Shown here: piece by piece, positions 1-8,155 of the stretch
How positions within the stretch are numbered: position 1 is the first letter of the stretch
Layout: every line of letters begins with the position of its first letter
Assembly: GCA_003315675.1 (NCBI GenBank)
Contig: NIZU01000024.1
Location: 1-25,738 of the forward strand
DNA from: Methanocorpusculum sp. MCE
GTDB lineage: Archaea > Halobacteriota > Methanomicrobia > Methanomicrobiales > Methanocorpusculaceae
Direction of reading: 5' to 3'
Length of the DNA: 25,738 bases
Translations under genes and position numbers: made by a program
Notes under the pieces: model-generated
The model's input: only the letters and a program-made list of their open reading frames with translations
Databases searched by the model: none
Told to the model about the DNA's origin: nothing

Positions 1-238
1 TTGCGGGATTCGCGCCGATTCGCGGTTTGTTTTTTTCGTGCGGCCAAACTAGTCGATACCCTTTCCGAATTGAATCCACACCAACACCGCGTAAGTCCTA
101 TATTTATTTTTCATTTTATACGTGATACGTATCAGGCTTCCCGCAATTACCACCCATTCAAGAAGATCGGGCGGGAGGATTTATGAATCCTTATCATCCG
201 CGAATTTTACGGCTGAACAGATAAATCAAAAAAAATAG
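1..238. other. Left-edge region without a convincing gene
   Basis: No recognisable protein or RNA gene is visible. A reading frame open from the window edge ends with TGA at 184-186, but its translation is not recognisable. A TATA-like TTTTATAC near 114-121 is followed by the 12-base perfect palindrome TGATACGTATCA (123-134), then a Shine-Dalgarno-like GGGAGG (173-178) and an ATG at 183 that opens only 13 codons (stop 222-224). The 8-mer GATTCGCG occurs at 7-14 and again at 17-24. The right end holds the terminator of the minus-strand cmk operon. Confidence 0.4.
226..238 (-). terminator. T-run terminator after cmk
   Basis: On the minus strand, a run of eight T (A8 at 228-235 on the plus strand) starts a few bases after the cmk stop codon. 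Archaeal RNA polymerase typically terminates at such oligo-T tracts; no stable hairpin is seen. Confidence 0.5.
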
Positions 239-772
239 TTACTCGCGTTTCAGGAGCGCAGAGACTGCAGCATCGACAATCGCAAATAACTCGTTCGCGC
301 TGAAGGTTTCCGAGTTCAGGATCATATCATACGGGGAGATATCGAGAATATCGATTTCATAATACTCCATATACCGTCCGGCCTCGCAGGCCTCGCGCTC
401 GACCGTCAACTCGAATGCCTGCTTTTCCGTCAGACCCTCGCGTGCCGCGATTCTGGTCGAACGGCACTCGGGGGAGGCGCACAAAAGGATTTTGAGATCG
501 GCATTCTCCACCATCCAGCCGGCAAGCCGGCCTTCAAGGATAATATCGTCCGATGACTCGCCGATCTCTTTTTGACGGGCATCGATCTCCAGATCGATCG
601 CAGGGTCGGTCTCGGCAATTTTTCCAAATGCGGCAAGATCCATATTCCGCTCCTTTGCAAGACCGCGAAACACCTCCCCCGCCGATACATATCTGTATGA
701 ATACTTCTCAGCAATCGAACGACCAAGAGTTGTCGTGCCTGATCCAGGCGACCCGCTGATCGTTATCCTCAC
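239..772 (-). CDS. cmk: Cytidylate kinase (archaeal type)
   Basis: This cytosolic enzyme transfers phosphate from ATP to CMP or dCMP in pyrimidine nucleotide synthesis. The 177-residue product starts MRITISGSPGSGTTT, a P-loop at residues 7-14 in which the usual lysine is threonine; I recall the same substitution in other archaeal CMKs. The VSAGEVFR stretch (about 30-37) and the D-x-E-I-D-A-R-Q segment (about 60-66) are typical of the family. The start is GTG at 772, placed directly after the TAA of the upstream membrane-protein gene, with a GGGGG Shine-Dalgarno a few bases before it. It is the last gene of the adkA operon. Confidence 0.9.
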   Translation of the reverse strand: MRITISGSPGSGTTTLGRSIAEKYSYRYVSAGEVFRGLAKERNMDLAAFGKIAETDPAIDLEIDARQKEIGESSDDIILEGRLAGWMVENADLKILLCASPECRSTRIAAREGLTEKQAFELTVEREACEAGRYMEYYEIDILDISPYDMILNSETFSANELFAIVDAAVSALLKRE

Positions 773-1408
773 TTACATACCCCCGATATTCAGAGACTTT
801 CTGATTATCTGGGACATTACCAATGAGCAAAGCATATACCAGAGAATCCACAGCGGGAAGAAACCAAGGTAAACTTCAAGGTAGGTGGAAAGACCTGCAA
901 ACGGGATGACGATCGCCGTTGAGAGACTAGGATCTGCAAGCATCTGTGCTTCGGTCGGGATGTGTTCGATCAGCCAGAAGAAGATCGGGACAGTTAAAAC
1001 CAGAATGTATGCCATAGGCTTGAACTGGCTTTTGGACATCTCCATCTGATCGGCCATCATTGCCTGCTGGCGTGCCTGCATCTTCTTGATGAGTTTCTCG
1101 TCGCCCGAGAGCTGGGCTTCACGGAACTTTGCCTGGAACTCTTTGGTCTTTGCCTGGTTTTCGGCCATCTTTTCGTAATCTATCGTGTATTTCTGAATAA
1201 GGGAGGAGTAGAAACCCGTGATCGTTGCGAGAATCAGAACAAGAGCAAAGAACGGCAGACCAAGTGCCGCAAAAGGACCTATTACGATATTTACAATACC
1301 TGCGATAACCTGACGGGCTTCCTGCCAGCCGTAAAGCATCATCATGCCAAAAACTACAGCAAGGGCTATATACATACTGTATTTCTTGCTGAACTCGGCT
1401 CTGTCCAT
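773..1408 (-). CDS. DUF106/EMC3-TMCO1 family membrane insertase-like protein
   Basis: The 211-residue product is an integral membrane protein of the archaeal DUF106 family, placed in the Oxa1/YidC/EMC3/TMCO1 insertase superfamily. Hydrophobic segments lie at about residues 12-28, 33-70, 132-150 and 172-205. Between them is a long charged, Gln-rich coiled-coil segment (about 78-128), the cytoplasmic hairpin expected of this superfamily. A Shine-Dalgarno GAGGTAAC precedes the ATG, six bases after the adkA stop. Position between two nucleotide kinases and downstream of secY is usual in euryarchaea and fits a role in inserting membrane proteins beside the Sec channel; that role is inferred from family knowledge. 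Confidence 0.85.
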   Translation of the reverse strand: MDRAEFSKKYSMYIALAVVFGMMMLYGWQEARQVIAGIVNIVIGPFAALGLPFFALVLILATITGFYSSLIQKYTIDYEKMAENQAKTKEFQAKFREAQLSGDEKLIKKMQARQQAMMADQMEMSKSQFKPMAYILVLTVPIFFWLIEHIPTEAQMLADPSLSTAIVIPFAGLSTYLEVYLGFFPLWILWYMLCSLVMSQIIRKSLNIGGM

Positions 1409-1414
1409 GACCAG

Positions 1415-1987
1415 TTACCTCAGCGTTGCTACAAGATCATCTACAGCCTTGTCTAAAAGGAAGTCTGCATTGGTGATGATCTTAACCGTACAGCCGGTAA
1501 GCATAGAGTATGCAGCGGCGAATGCACGGTTCATTTCCTGATGCTCAGCTATGGATTTCGAACCTTCGACGTCACGAACACGCGTCTCGTCGGAGAGTCT
1601 GCGAACCAGAATCTGGTCGTTGTCGGTCTCAACGAGAACGATCACATCCGGCATAATTGCCGATACGACCCACTCGGGAAGGCCGGCAAGATAGCCGTTC
1701 GGGGTCTTGACCGAGGCGTGGGTATCGACGATCACATTGCCGTCGATTGCAGCGATCTTCTCGGCAGCGGTTTTCTGGAGACGCTTCTGGGCAATACGGT
1801 CGAGCTTTCTCATCTGATCACGGTCGGTGGCAAGGCCTTCCGCCTGAGCGACTTCGAACATGAAACTGCCGAAGTTGAGATTCTGATATTTGACACCTTC
1901 AGCGGTGATTTTATCAAATGCCGCGTTAATGACGGTGGTTTTGCCAACGCCTGGAACGCCGGTGATGATTACTTTTTTGCCTGACAT
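1415..1987 (-). CDS. adkA: Adenylate kinase, archaeal AdkA type
   Basis: AdkA converts AMP and ATP to two ADP in the cytosol. The 190-residue protein has the P-loop G-V-P-G-V-G-K-T at residues 10-17. The segments NLNFGSFMFEVA and VDTHASVKTPNGYLAGLP match the archaeal AdkA family, which is shorter than and distinct from bacterial Adk. An AAAGGA Shine-Dalgarno lies about 13 bases before the ATG. It is the first gene of a three-gene operon with the insertase-like gene and cmk. A 159-base gap with a T-run and a candidate TATA box separates it from secY, so it is probably transcribed on its own as well. Confidence 0.92.
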   Translation of the reverse strand: MSGKKVIITGVPGVGKTTVINAAFDKITAEGVKYQNLNFGSFMFEVAQAEGLATDRDQMRKLDRIAQKRLQKTAAEKIAAIDGNVIVDTHASVKTPNGYLAGLPEWVVSAIMPDVIVLVETDNDQILVRRLSDETRVRDVEGSKSIAEHQEMNRAFAAAYSMLTGCTVKIITNADFLLDKAVDDLVATLR

Positions 1988-2037
1988 GGTTATTCTATTC
2001 CTTTGGAGATAGTATCTTTAAAGTTGGGTTTGGAGGC

Positions 2038-2055
2038 TAATAAATGTATTTTCAC
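2038..2055 (-). promoter_or_regulatory. Candidate promoter of the adkA operon
   Basis: On the minus strand an A/T-rich stretch reading AATACATTTATTA lies about 50-65 bases upstream of the adkA ATG. A start site about 25 bases downstream would give a leader of roughly 30 bases. It follows the secY T-run, so the placement is sensible, but the box is only a loose match to the archaeal TATA consensus. Confidence 0.35.
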
Positions 2056-2104
2056 GATCACGGCGATAATTTACAGATCGCGGTCTTAGACAAGGATTTG
2101 CTTT

Positions 2105-2121
2105 CTGCAAAAAAAAGAAAT
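2105..2121 (-). terminator. T-run terminator after secY
   Basis: On the minus strand a T8 run (A8 at 2109-2116 on the plus strand) lies about 30 bases after the secY stop codon. It probably ends the long ribosomal protein transcript and separates it from the adkA operon. Confidence 0.5.
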
Positions 2122-2146
2122 ATGGGTATATTTTTGGGGATTTGCT

Positions 2147-3586
2147 TTATTCTTTGTCGAAGAAGCCCCGCATAAACGGATACATCTCCATCATCTGCTC
2201 ATTTGCGATCTGTTCATACAGACGGTAAATGATCGAGACGGTCAGTAAGAGACCGGTTCCGCCAACAAAACCGATGATACCAAGCATGTTCGCAAGAACA
2301 GACAGAAGACCGATGAACACTCCTCCAATAACAGTTACACGGGGAATGTATCTGTCGAGATAACGTTCAAGAACGGCGGGAGATCTCCGGTAGCCGGGGA
2401 TCTGCATACCGGAGTTCTGAATCTGCCGGGCAACATGCTTCGAATCGAGACCTGCCGTCTTGACCCAGAATATTGCAAAGAGGGCGCCTCCAAGAATCAT
2501 CACCGTACAATCAATACCCACACGGAGAAGAACTTCCCATACGGCATGACCGGTTCCGGTGAATGAGGAGAGCCACCACATCCAGTCCTGAGGCTGGTTG
2601 ATCGGAGCAAGATACCACATCAGACCATTAATCGGCGTTGAGTTGTTGAACTCTCCAAGTGCTGTGAATCCGATACTCGAAAGGAGCATACCAATCATCT
2701 GGACGTTTGCCTGCAGCACACGGACAAGAATCATCGGCAGAACACTTGCATAGACAAGTTTTACCGGGAACCTTGACCTTGCACCGCGAACATTTGCATG
2801 AGCAAGGGGGATCTCAATACGGGTTGATTCAACATACACGATAATGATGAACAATCCAACGGTTGTTACGAGAGCCAGAAGCTGAAGACCGAAGTATTCG
2901 ATAAAGTTTGAACCATCGGCAATGACCTGGAACAGTCTCGGGAAAAATCCGACCGCAAACTGATCGGTCGTTGCTTCCCAGTTGAGGAATCCGTTAATAA
3001 GACCCTGGGCGACTCCTGCGACGATAAAAAGACCGACACCGGACCCGATACCCCATTTGGAGACGACCTCATCCATAAACATGACGAGGACACCGCCAAT
3101 ACAAATCTGCAGGAAGATCAACAGCATGACAAACGCGGCGTTTCCGCCGAAAAATGCTGAAACGGCAGGATCAGCACTCATCCATCCGCCCAGCACGTTC
3201 GGCAGAGCTTCAAGAATAATCATGACAAAGATAAGGACTTTCTGCAGACCCATGTAGAGTACCTGGCCACGCTGGTCTGATGTGTTGATTTTAATCAGAT
3301 CAGCACCGCGGAGTAACTGCAAAACGATTGATGCGGTAACGATCGGTCCAATACCAAGATGCAGAATAGTACCTTGTGCACCGGCTAAAAGGGCACGATA
3401 ATACTCAAAAACATCGATTGATGTGGCGGAAAGACCAAACACCGGAATGTTCGTTAAAATAAAGTACAGCAGCAACACCGCAGCTGTCCACATCAGCTTG
3501 TTTTTGAAGTGGACGTGACCTTCCGGTGGCTTGACTGCCGGCATTCTAGCCAGCAGGGGTTCTATTCGATCCAACAGTTCTCCCAT
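2147..3586 (-). CDS. secY: Preprotein translocase subunit SecY
   Basis: SecY forms the protein-conducting channel in the cytoplasmic membrane, with SecE and Sec61-beta. The 479-residue product has the archaeal N-terminus MGELLDRIEPLLARMP followed by about ten hydrophobic segments. The first runs from about residue 30 to 50, and the plug-region residues T-S-I-D-V-F-E-Y-Y follow it. It is the last gene of the ribosomal protein operon, 18 bases after L15. Unlike most genes here, no clear Shine-Dalgarno precedes its ATG; the upstream bases are GGTTTATAACTC. Translation may depend on coupling to L15 or on a weak signal. Confidence 0.95.
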   Translation of the reverse strand: MGELLDRIEPLLARMPAVKPPEGHVHFKNKLMWTAAVLLLYFILTNIPVFGLSATSIDVFEYYRALLAGAQGTILHLGIGPIVTASIVLQLLRGADLIKINTSDQRGQVLYMGLQKVLIFVMIILEALPNVLGGWMSADPAVSAFFGGNAAFVMLLIFLQICIGGVLVMFMDEVVSKWGIGSGVGLFIVAGVAQGLINGFLNWEATTDQFAVGFFPRLFQVIADGSNFIEYFGLQLLALVTTVGLFIIIVYVESTRIEIPLAHANVRGARSRFPVKLVYASVLPMILVRVLQANVQMIGMLLSSIGFTALGEFNNSTPINGLMWYLAPINQPQDWMWWLSSFTGTGHAVWEVLLRVGIDCTVMILGGALFAIFWVKTAGLDSKHVARQIQNSGMQIPGYRRSPAVLERYLDRYIPRVTVIGGVFIGLLSVLANMLGIIGFVGGTGLLLTVSIIYRLYEQIANEQMMEMYPFMRGFFDKE

Positions 3587-3604
3587 GAGTTATAAACCAA
3601 AAAA

Positions 3605-4030
3605 TTATTCGGAGGTCTGGGTGGTTCCACCCAGTTCCTCGATTTTAGCAACAGCACGGCCTGAAAAGCCCTCTGCAGTGATGGCAAGTTTGTGAGTGAC
3701 TTTGCCTCCGCCGAGGATCTTCTCTACACCAATCTGTGCGGCATCAAGAGTAATAACATCTCCGTTTTGAGTTGCAATTCCACGGGCAACAAGATCAGGG
3801 ATCATCTGATCGATGTCGCCAATATCAAGAACTTCATACGTTACAGATATCTTACTGACAAATCCGTGTTTTCCCTCGGTTTTTCCGAGAAGATACCAGC
3901 GGGTAAAGTTGTGGTCACGCCATCCGGCTGCTCCACGACCTCCACGGTTACCTGCACCACGGCGGTTTTTGTGGGTACCCCCACCACAGGTGCGGGTCCC
4001 CCGGAACTTTGAACGCTTGTTTACTGGCAT
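3605..4030 (-). CDS. rpl15: 50S ribosomal protein L15 (uL15)
   Basis: The product is a large-subunit protein of 141 residues. The N-terminal 35 residues are rich in Gly and Arg (SKFRGTRTCGGGTHKNRRG and onward), the extension that threads into 23S rRNA in this family. The C-terminal globular part ends VAKIEELGGTTQTSE. A GAGGTAAT Shine-Dalgarno stands before the ATG, five bases after L30. It lies between L30 and secY, the standard order of the spc operon. Confidence 0.95.
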   Translation of the reverse strand: MPVNKRSKFRGTRTCGGGTHKNRRGAGNRGGRGAAGWRDHNFTRWYLLGKTEGKHGFVSKISVTYEVLDIGDIDQMIPDLVARGIATQNGDVITLDAAQIGVEKILGGGKVTHKLAITAEGFSGRAVAKIEELGGTTQTSE

Positions 4031-4035
4031 GCTAA

Positions 4036-4497
4036 TTACCTCATTTTGATCAGAAGATCATTGATCTCCTTACCGTAATAGCCAAGGGCACCGCCTTGGG
4101 TATACGTGCGTTTCGTGGTCTTGTATCCCTTTCTTGGCGGGTGCATACGAAGCACCGGCTTAAGTTCGGGGACATCTTTCATACGGATCTCACCGTTGAC
4201 AAGAGCAGCTGCAAATTCTTCAATTCTTCCATAGGAAGTTGCTGATTTCACATACTCTTCAGTGAGCGGTTTGTTGCCGGTAAGTCTTCCACGGGTAGTG
4301 AGAATAGTTGCCACAGTGGCAGCGTCAACTTCACCAAAGGCGATGAAATCCTTTGCTTTACGGATCATACCGAGGTACTCGGGTGTCTCAGGCACAAGAA
4401 CACAGTGGTTGATGTGGTGAAGACGGAGCATCTTCAGGGTTTCCTTGATGTCACGGCGGGTGTTGACCACACCGCGAACCTGAACGACAGCATACAT
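4036..4497 (-). CDS. rpl30: 50S ribosomal protein L30 (uL30)
   Basis: At 153 residues this is the long archaeal/eukaryotic form; bacterial L30 has about 60. The N-terminal part has the ferredoxin-like uL30 core (MYAVVQVRGVVNTRRDI, with LRLHHINHCVLVP following). The ending GALGYYGKEINDLL is typical of the archaeal protein. Its ATG shares one base with the TAA stop of S5 (TAATG), and the Shine-Dalgarno GGAGGGCG lies inside the end of S5, so the two are probably translationally coupled. Confidence 0.95.
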   Translation of the reverse strand: MYAVVQVRGVVNTRRDIKETLKMLRLHHINHCVLVPETPEYLGMIRKAKDFIAFGEVDAATVATILTTRGRLTGNKPLTEEYVKSATSYGRIEEFAAALVNGEIRMKDVPELKPVLRMHPPRKGYKTTKRTYTQGGALGYYGKEINDLLIKMR

Positions 4498-5114
4498 TAT
4501 TTACGCCCTCCGATACGAATCAGATTCGTTTCACGAAGTGCATTGTAGGTTGCCTTTGCAAAGTTCAGGGTAGTTCTGGTGTTTCCACTCGTGTTAACCC
4601 AGACATCCTGAATGCCTGCAAGGGTAAGTACTTTCTTACCAACATCACCAGTCACAAGACCGATTCCTTTCGGAGCTGGTTTAAGGGTAACAGCGACGGA
4701 ACCGGCTTTACCGGTGACCTGCATTGGTACAGAGTGTTTCATACCGCAGCCGCATTCCCATGAACCGCATCCACGGCGGACTTTGACAATGTTCAGTTTT
4801 GCATTTGTGATTGCTTTCTTGATTGCAGTTCCGACCTGAACATCTCTGCCCTGGCCAAAACCAACGTAACCATTCTTGTTGCCGATGACGACCACAGCTC
4901 TGAACTTAATACGACGTCCGGAGTCGGTCATACGCTGCATCATATCGATGCAGAGGACTTCGTCAACAAGATCGGGAAGCATTGCGTCAACAATGCCTGC
5001 CTCTTTGATGGGCTGTCCGCTTGCAAGGATCTCATCGAAGCTTGCAAATTCGCCTGCCATGACTTTCTTGCCAAGGCCGGTTACTGGGACCCATACTTCC
5101 TGCTCGTAAGCCAT
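4497..5114 (-). CDS. rps5: 30S ribosomal protein S5 (uS5)
   Basis: This 205-residue small-subunit protein sits near the mRNA entry site. The double-stranded-RNA-binding-like N-domain is visible as RAVVVIGNKNGYVGFGQG (about 73-90), and the C-terminal domain as LKPAPKGIGLVTGDVGKKVL (about 144-163). A Cys-rich stretch RRGCGSWECGCG (about 113-124) is typical of archaeal and eukaryotic S5 (S2 in eukaryotes). GGAGTAAT precedes the ATG, one base after the L18 stop. Confidence 0.95.
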   Translation of the reverse strand: MAYEQEVWVPVTGLGKKVMAGEFASFDEILASGQPIKEAGIVDAMLPDLVDEVLCIDMMQRMTDSGRRIKFRAVVVIGNKNGYVGFGQGRDVQVGTAIKKAITNAKLNIVKVRRGCGSWECGCGMKHSVPMQVTGKAGSVAVTLKPAPKGIGLVTGDVGKKVLTLAGIQDVWVNTSGNTRTTLNFAKATYNALRETNLIRIGGRK

Positions 5115-5115
5115 A

Positions 5116-5640
5116 TTACTCCAGCTCCTTCATAATTGCGTCTTTGGTAGCCTCGATATTTTCAACGAGACCGGCAAAGCGTTCATCATATTCAGCGATG
5201 TGGGCGCCGTTGCAGCGGTCATCGTCCGGAAGAATTGCTTCTCCTACCGGAACGTCGAAACCTGCATCGACGGCACCTTTGATTGCAGCAAACACGCGTG
5301 CACCGGTCGATGCAACCTGCAGACCTATATCTGCGATTCCACCTTCGTAGCCGGCTTTCTGTGCACGAACTGCGAACAGCATACCGGTAAGGTATGCGGC
5401 AGGGGTGTTTCCGAGATATCCTTTGTATCCGAAGTTCACCAGTTCGCGGCTGTTGACGTGAACAAGAGTGTAATCCCCATCCATCTGAGCTGCGATGAGC
5501 TGGATGATGATGTGGCGGTTTGTCTTACGGACAACCATACGGTTTCTACCAGAAACGATTAAACGCTGGCGCTGGTAGTAATCAGTTCTGCCTTCACGGC
5601 GTCTTCTGAACTGAACGAAATATCTTCCATTAATTGCCAT
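5116..5640 (-). CDS. rpl18: 50S ribosomal protein L18 (uL18)
   Basis: L18 binds 5S rRNA together with L5 in the central protuberance. The 174-residue length is the archaeal form. The N-terminus YFVQFRRRREGRTDYYQR carries the basic rRNA-binding patch, and GYKGYLGNTPAAYLTGML matches the family. A strong Shine-Dalgarno (GGAGGGAG) precedes the ATG, and the gene starts three bases after L19e. Confidence 0.95.
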   Translation of the reverse strand: MAINGRYFVQFRRRREGRTDYYQRQRLIVSGRNRMVVRKTNRHIIIQLIAAQMDGDYTLVHVNSRELVNFGYKGYLGNTPAAYLTGMLFAVRAQKAGYEGGIADIGLQVASTGARVFAAIKGAVDAGFDVPVGEAILPDDDRCNGAHIAEYDERFAGLVENIEATKDAIMKELE

Positions 5641-5643
5641 TGT

Positions 5644-6096
5644 TTACTCCCTCCTGGAGGTTACTAGCTCAATCTGAGTTTTCATGTGAGCGACGTTACG
5701 GAACTGACCACCTGCTGCACGACGGTAAAGTCTGCGGTATTCGGTCGGTGTGATGGATCCTGCTTCACGCTGAGTACGGAGTTCTTTACGCTGGGCACGG
5801 ATCTTTTTGATCCATTGGGTCTTGGACGGAGTTCTGGCGCCTTTTGCACCGCTCCGGCGTCCCGGACCTTTTCCGTGTCCGTACGAACGTTTGACCATAC
5901 GGGCCCGGACGCGTCCGCGGGAGATTCCTTTCTTCTGGTGGGAAGAGATTGCACCCTCATCAATGAGGTTGCGGATATCCTCGCGGGACATTGCATTCTG
6001 GATGTCAGAGAGTTTTTCCGGGTTGAACCATACACGGTTTTCACCGCAGCCAAGAACGGATGCGGCAATTCTGCGCTGGGATGCGAGATCACTCAT
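5644..6096 (-). CDS. rpl19e: 50S ribosomal protein L19e (eL19)
   Basis: This is an archaeal/eukaryotic large-subunit protein with no bacterial counterpart. The 150-residue product begins MSDLASQRRIAASVLGCGEN and has the highly basic central stretch GRVRARMVKRSYGHGKGPGR (about 60-79), which contacts rRNA. Its ATG lies inside the end of L32e (8-base overlap), with GAGGTGAAAG in the L32e coding sequence acting as ribosome binding site. Confidence 0.95.
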   Translation of the reverse strand: MSDLASQRRIAASVLGCGENRVWFNPEKLSDIQNAMSREDIRNLIDEGAISSHQKKGISRGRVRARMVKRSYGHGKGPGRRSGAKGARTPSKTQWIKKIRAQRKELRTQREAGSITPTEYRRLYRRAAGGQFRNVAHMKTQIELVTSRRE

Positions 6097-6523
6097 CTGC
6101 TTTCACCTCTTCTGCGGGTTGTGCAACCGGAGTAACGGCAACTTTTGCTTCCTTCGGATTCAAAACCATGATGCCGAGTTCGGCAGCTTTGGTCTGGATA
6201 ACACTGCGTTTTGCACCGCCGACAGTTGCGCCGATGCGTACTGCGGTAGTTGCCGGATCAACAGCATCAAGTTCGGACGGAGTAAATACGAGAACTTCGC
6301 GGTATCCGCTCGGGTGGAATCCACGTACTGCTTTCGGTGCTCCAAAACCTGCTTCCGGGTGTACACCCTTTGCACGGTAGTCCTTACGCTGTTTGCTGTG
6401 GAGACCCCGTGGTCTTCTCCAGCTGTCTGCCAGTTTTACTTTAGCCTGGAGGCACTGGCGGGCAAAGCGGGATGACTTCTTAGCTCCACGAGCTTTGATA
6501 AGTTTCTTGATTTCACTCGCCAT
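6089..6523 (-). CDS. rpl32e: 50S ribosomal protein L32e (eL32)
   Basis: This is an archaeal/eukaryotic large-subunit protein of 144 residues. The core SWRRPRGLHSKQR (about 35-47) and GFGAPKAVRGFHPSGYREV (about 59-77) are diagnostic of the L32e family. A short acidic tail (QPAEEVKADE) ends the protein. GAGGCGACTAAC precedes the ATG, one base after L6. Confidence 0.95.
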   Translation of the reverse strand: MASEIKKLIKARGAKKSSRFARQCLQAKVKLADSWRRPRGLHSKQRKDYRAKGVHPEAGFGAPKAVRGFHPSGYREVLVFTPSELDAVDPATTAVRIGATVGGAKRSVIQTKAAELGIMVLNPKEAKVAVTPVAQPAEEVKADE

Positions 6524-6524
6524 G

Positions 6525-7049
6525 TTAGTCGCCTCTGCTGATTATGTAAATACCGTCCTGGAAGACACGCGGATCCCGGTTTCTGACCCTGCATGCCTGT
6601 TCGACATTTGCCGCGGTGTTACCGATCGTCTCACGGTTGATACCGTTTAAGATCAGTTCATCGCCCTGGACTTTTACTTTGACACCTTCTACGATGTTTG
6701 CATACCGCGCCTGCTTCTCACCAAGGAAGTTTACAATCTCGACTTTGTCGCCGGCAACTTTGACCTGAATAGGGAAGTGGTTGTATACAATTTTCATATG
6801 ATATTCGTATCCTTCGGATACGCCTTTGCCCATGACACCGAGGTGTGCTTTGTAGGTTCCAAGCAGTGCATATACACTGCGTCTTGCGGAAGTACTTACG
6901 AGCGTAACAGAACCGTCTGCGATGGTAATATTGATCGCAGGGTGGTACATTATTCGGGTAAGTTCACCTTTGGATCCCTTCACGGTAACGAGATCACCAG
7001 TCTTGGTGATGGTTACGCCTTTCGGGATTTCGAAAATCAATTCAGCCAT
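6525..7049 (-). CDS. rpl6: 50S ribosomal protein L6 (uL6)
   Basis: L6 consists of two related alpha/beta domains and sits near the factor-binding site of the large subunit. The second domain carries the conserved NFLGEKQARYANIVEGVKV. I place the start at ATG 7049 (MAELIFEIPKGVTI, 174 residues) because GGAGTG lies at the right distance before it. An in-frame GTG three codons earlier would overlap that Shine-Dalgarno and is less likely. It lies 12 bases after S8. Confidence 0.95.
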   Translation of the reverse strand: MAELIFEIPKGVTITKTGDLVTVKGSKGELTRIMYHPAINITIADGSVTLVSTSARRSVYALLGTYKAHLGVMGKGVSEGYEYHMKIVYNHFPIQVKVAGDKVEIVNFLGEKQARYANIVEGVKVKVQGDELILNGINRETIGNTAANVEQACRVRNRDPRVFQDGIYIISRGD

Positions 7050-7061
7050 TGTTTTCACTCC

Positions 7062-7454
7062 TTAGAAGACGTACCCTAAAAGCTCGCCACCGATGCCGAG
7101 CTTACGTGCCTGTTCGTGGGACATAACTCCCTTGGAAGTGGTCAGGATGATAATTCCAAAGCCCTTTCCCGGAAGGTATCTGATTTCCCAGGACTCGAGG
7201 TCCTCAACTTTCACCGAGAAACGCGGCGTAATTACACCGCATTTGTTGATGCCGCCGGAGAGAGCAATCCGGAATTGACCTCCTCTTCCGTCGTCGATCT
7301 TTTCAAAGCCGGTGATGTAGCCATATTCCTGCATGATCTTAAGCATGTCACCAAAGAGGCGGCTTGCCGGTTCAACGGTCACTGCAAGTTTACCAGTATC
7401 ACCAGCATTCTTGATAGCGCTCATTGCGTCTGCGATAGGATTCTGTTTTGTCAT
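7062..7454 (-). CDS. rps8: 30S ribosomal protein S8 (uS8)
   Basis: S8 is a primary 16S rRNA-binding protein of the small-subunit platform. The 130-residue product has the N-domain PIADAMSAIKNAGDTGK and the conserved C-terminal motif TTSKGVMSHEQARKLGIGGE (about 105-124) with the Ser-Thr-rich RNA-binding loop. GAGGTGAAGG precedes the ATG. Confidence 0.95.
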   Translation of the reverse strand: MTKQNPIADAMSAIKNAGDTGKLAVTVEPASRLFGDMLKIMQEYGYITGFEKIDDGRGGQFRIALSGGINKCGVITPRFSVKVEDLESWEIRYLPGKGFGIIILTTSKGVMSHEQARKLGIGGELLGYVF

Positions 7455-7467
7455 TCTCCTTCACCTC

Positions 7468-7638
7468 TTAGTTCATCTTCTTAAAGCCCATGGTGGGTGC
7501 CCATTCGCGGAAGCACTGACGGCAGAAGTAAATGTTGTATCTGCGCACAAGTCCCTGCTTACGTCCGCACAGCTGGCACTGGTTTGCACCGCGGCCATAC
7601 TTTTTCTGCTGGACTTTGCCGTTGTCTTTTGCTGCCAT
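7468..7638 (-). CDS. rps14: 30S ribosomal protein S14, zinc-binding type (uS14)
   Basis: At 56 residues this is the short archaeal S14. Four cysteines (C21, C24, C39, C42; CQLC and CRQC) form the zinc ribbon. The end WAPTMGFKKMN is typical. The start is set at ATG 7638 (MAAKDNGKVQ), with GGAG upstream; an upstream in-frame start would extend into L5 without family support. It is adjacent to L5 (one-base gap). Confidence 0.95.
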   Translation of the reverse strand: MAAKDNGKVQQKKYGRGANQCQLCGRKQGLVRRYNIYFCRQCFREWAPTMGFKKMN

Positions 7639-7639
7639 G

Positions 7640-8155
7640 TTACTCCACCTCAATGCCGAAGGTCTCAGTAACGAACTTCATGGATTCTTCACTAGCCACA
7701 TGGAGTTTGCTGTTGATCTTCTTCTGCTGGATTTTTCTTCGTGCGGTTCTGGTTCCTTTCTTTTCAATGACGGCGATGATATCCATACCGTAGATACCGA
7801 TCTTCGGGTCATATGCCTGTCCCGGAAAGTCGGTGTGTTCTTCGATACCGAAACCAAAGTTGCCGGTTGCATCAAACTGACGGGTGTAGAGAACATTTTC
7901 CACAGCATAGGTTTTGAGTGCCATCTCGAGGAAGTCCATTGCCTTTTTGCCGCGAAGAGTAGCTTTGCATCCAATCGGCTGTCCTTTACGGATACCAAAT
8001 GCCGGAAGAGTGTTTCTGGCATAGGAGCGGATTGGTTTTGCACCTTTGGTCAGGTCAGCCATGATGTTCTCGGCATTGACAAGACGCTCACCTGCTTCGC
8101 CGACGCCCATGTGGACAACGACTTTTGCAACGAACGGAGTCTGCATATTGGTCAT
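7640..8155 (-). CDS. rpl5: 50S ribosomal protein L5 (uL5)
   Basis: L5 binds 5S rRNA and contacts P-site tRNA at the central protuberance. The 171-residue protein carries VVVHMGVGEAGERLVNA near the N-terminus and the family segment FGFGIEEHTDFPGQAYDPK in the second half. The ATG overlaps the S4e stop as ATGA, with GGGGTG in the S4e end as ribosome binding site. A second ATG three codons later is a possible alternative start. Confidence 0.95.
   Translation of the reverse strand: MTNMQTPFVAKVVVHMGVGEAGERLVNAENIMADLTKGAKPIRSYARNTLPAFGIRKGQPIGCKATLRGKKAMDFLEMALKTYAVENVLYTRQFDATGNFGFGIEEHTDFPGQAYDPKIGIYGMDIIAVIEKKGTRTARRKIQQKKINSKLHVASEESMKFVTETFGIEVE

Noticed and set aside
430..759. Alternative frames within cmk on both strands
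   Set aside because: Cmk itself has a P-loop and family motifs over its full length; the others have none.
5686..6475. Long plus-strand open frames opposite L19e and L32e (up to 222 codons)
   Set aside because: They are antisense shadows of well-identified ribosomal protein genes; the length follows from the codon bias of the real genes.
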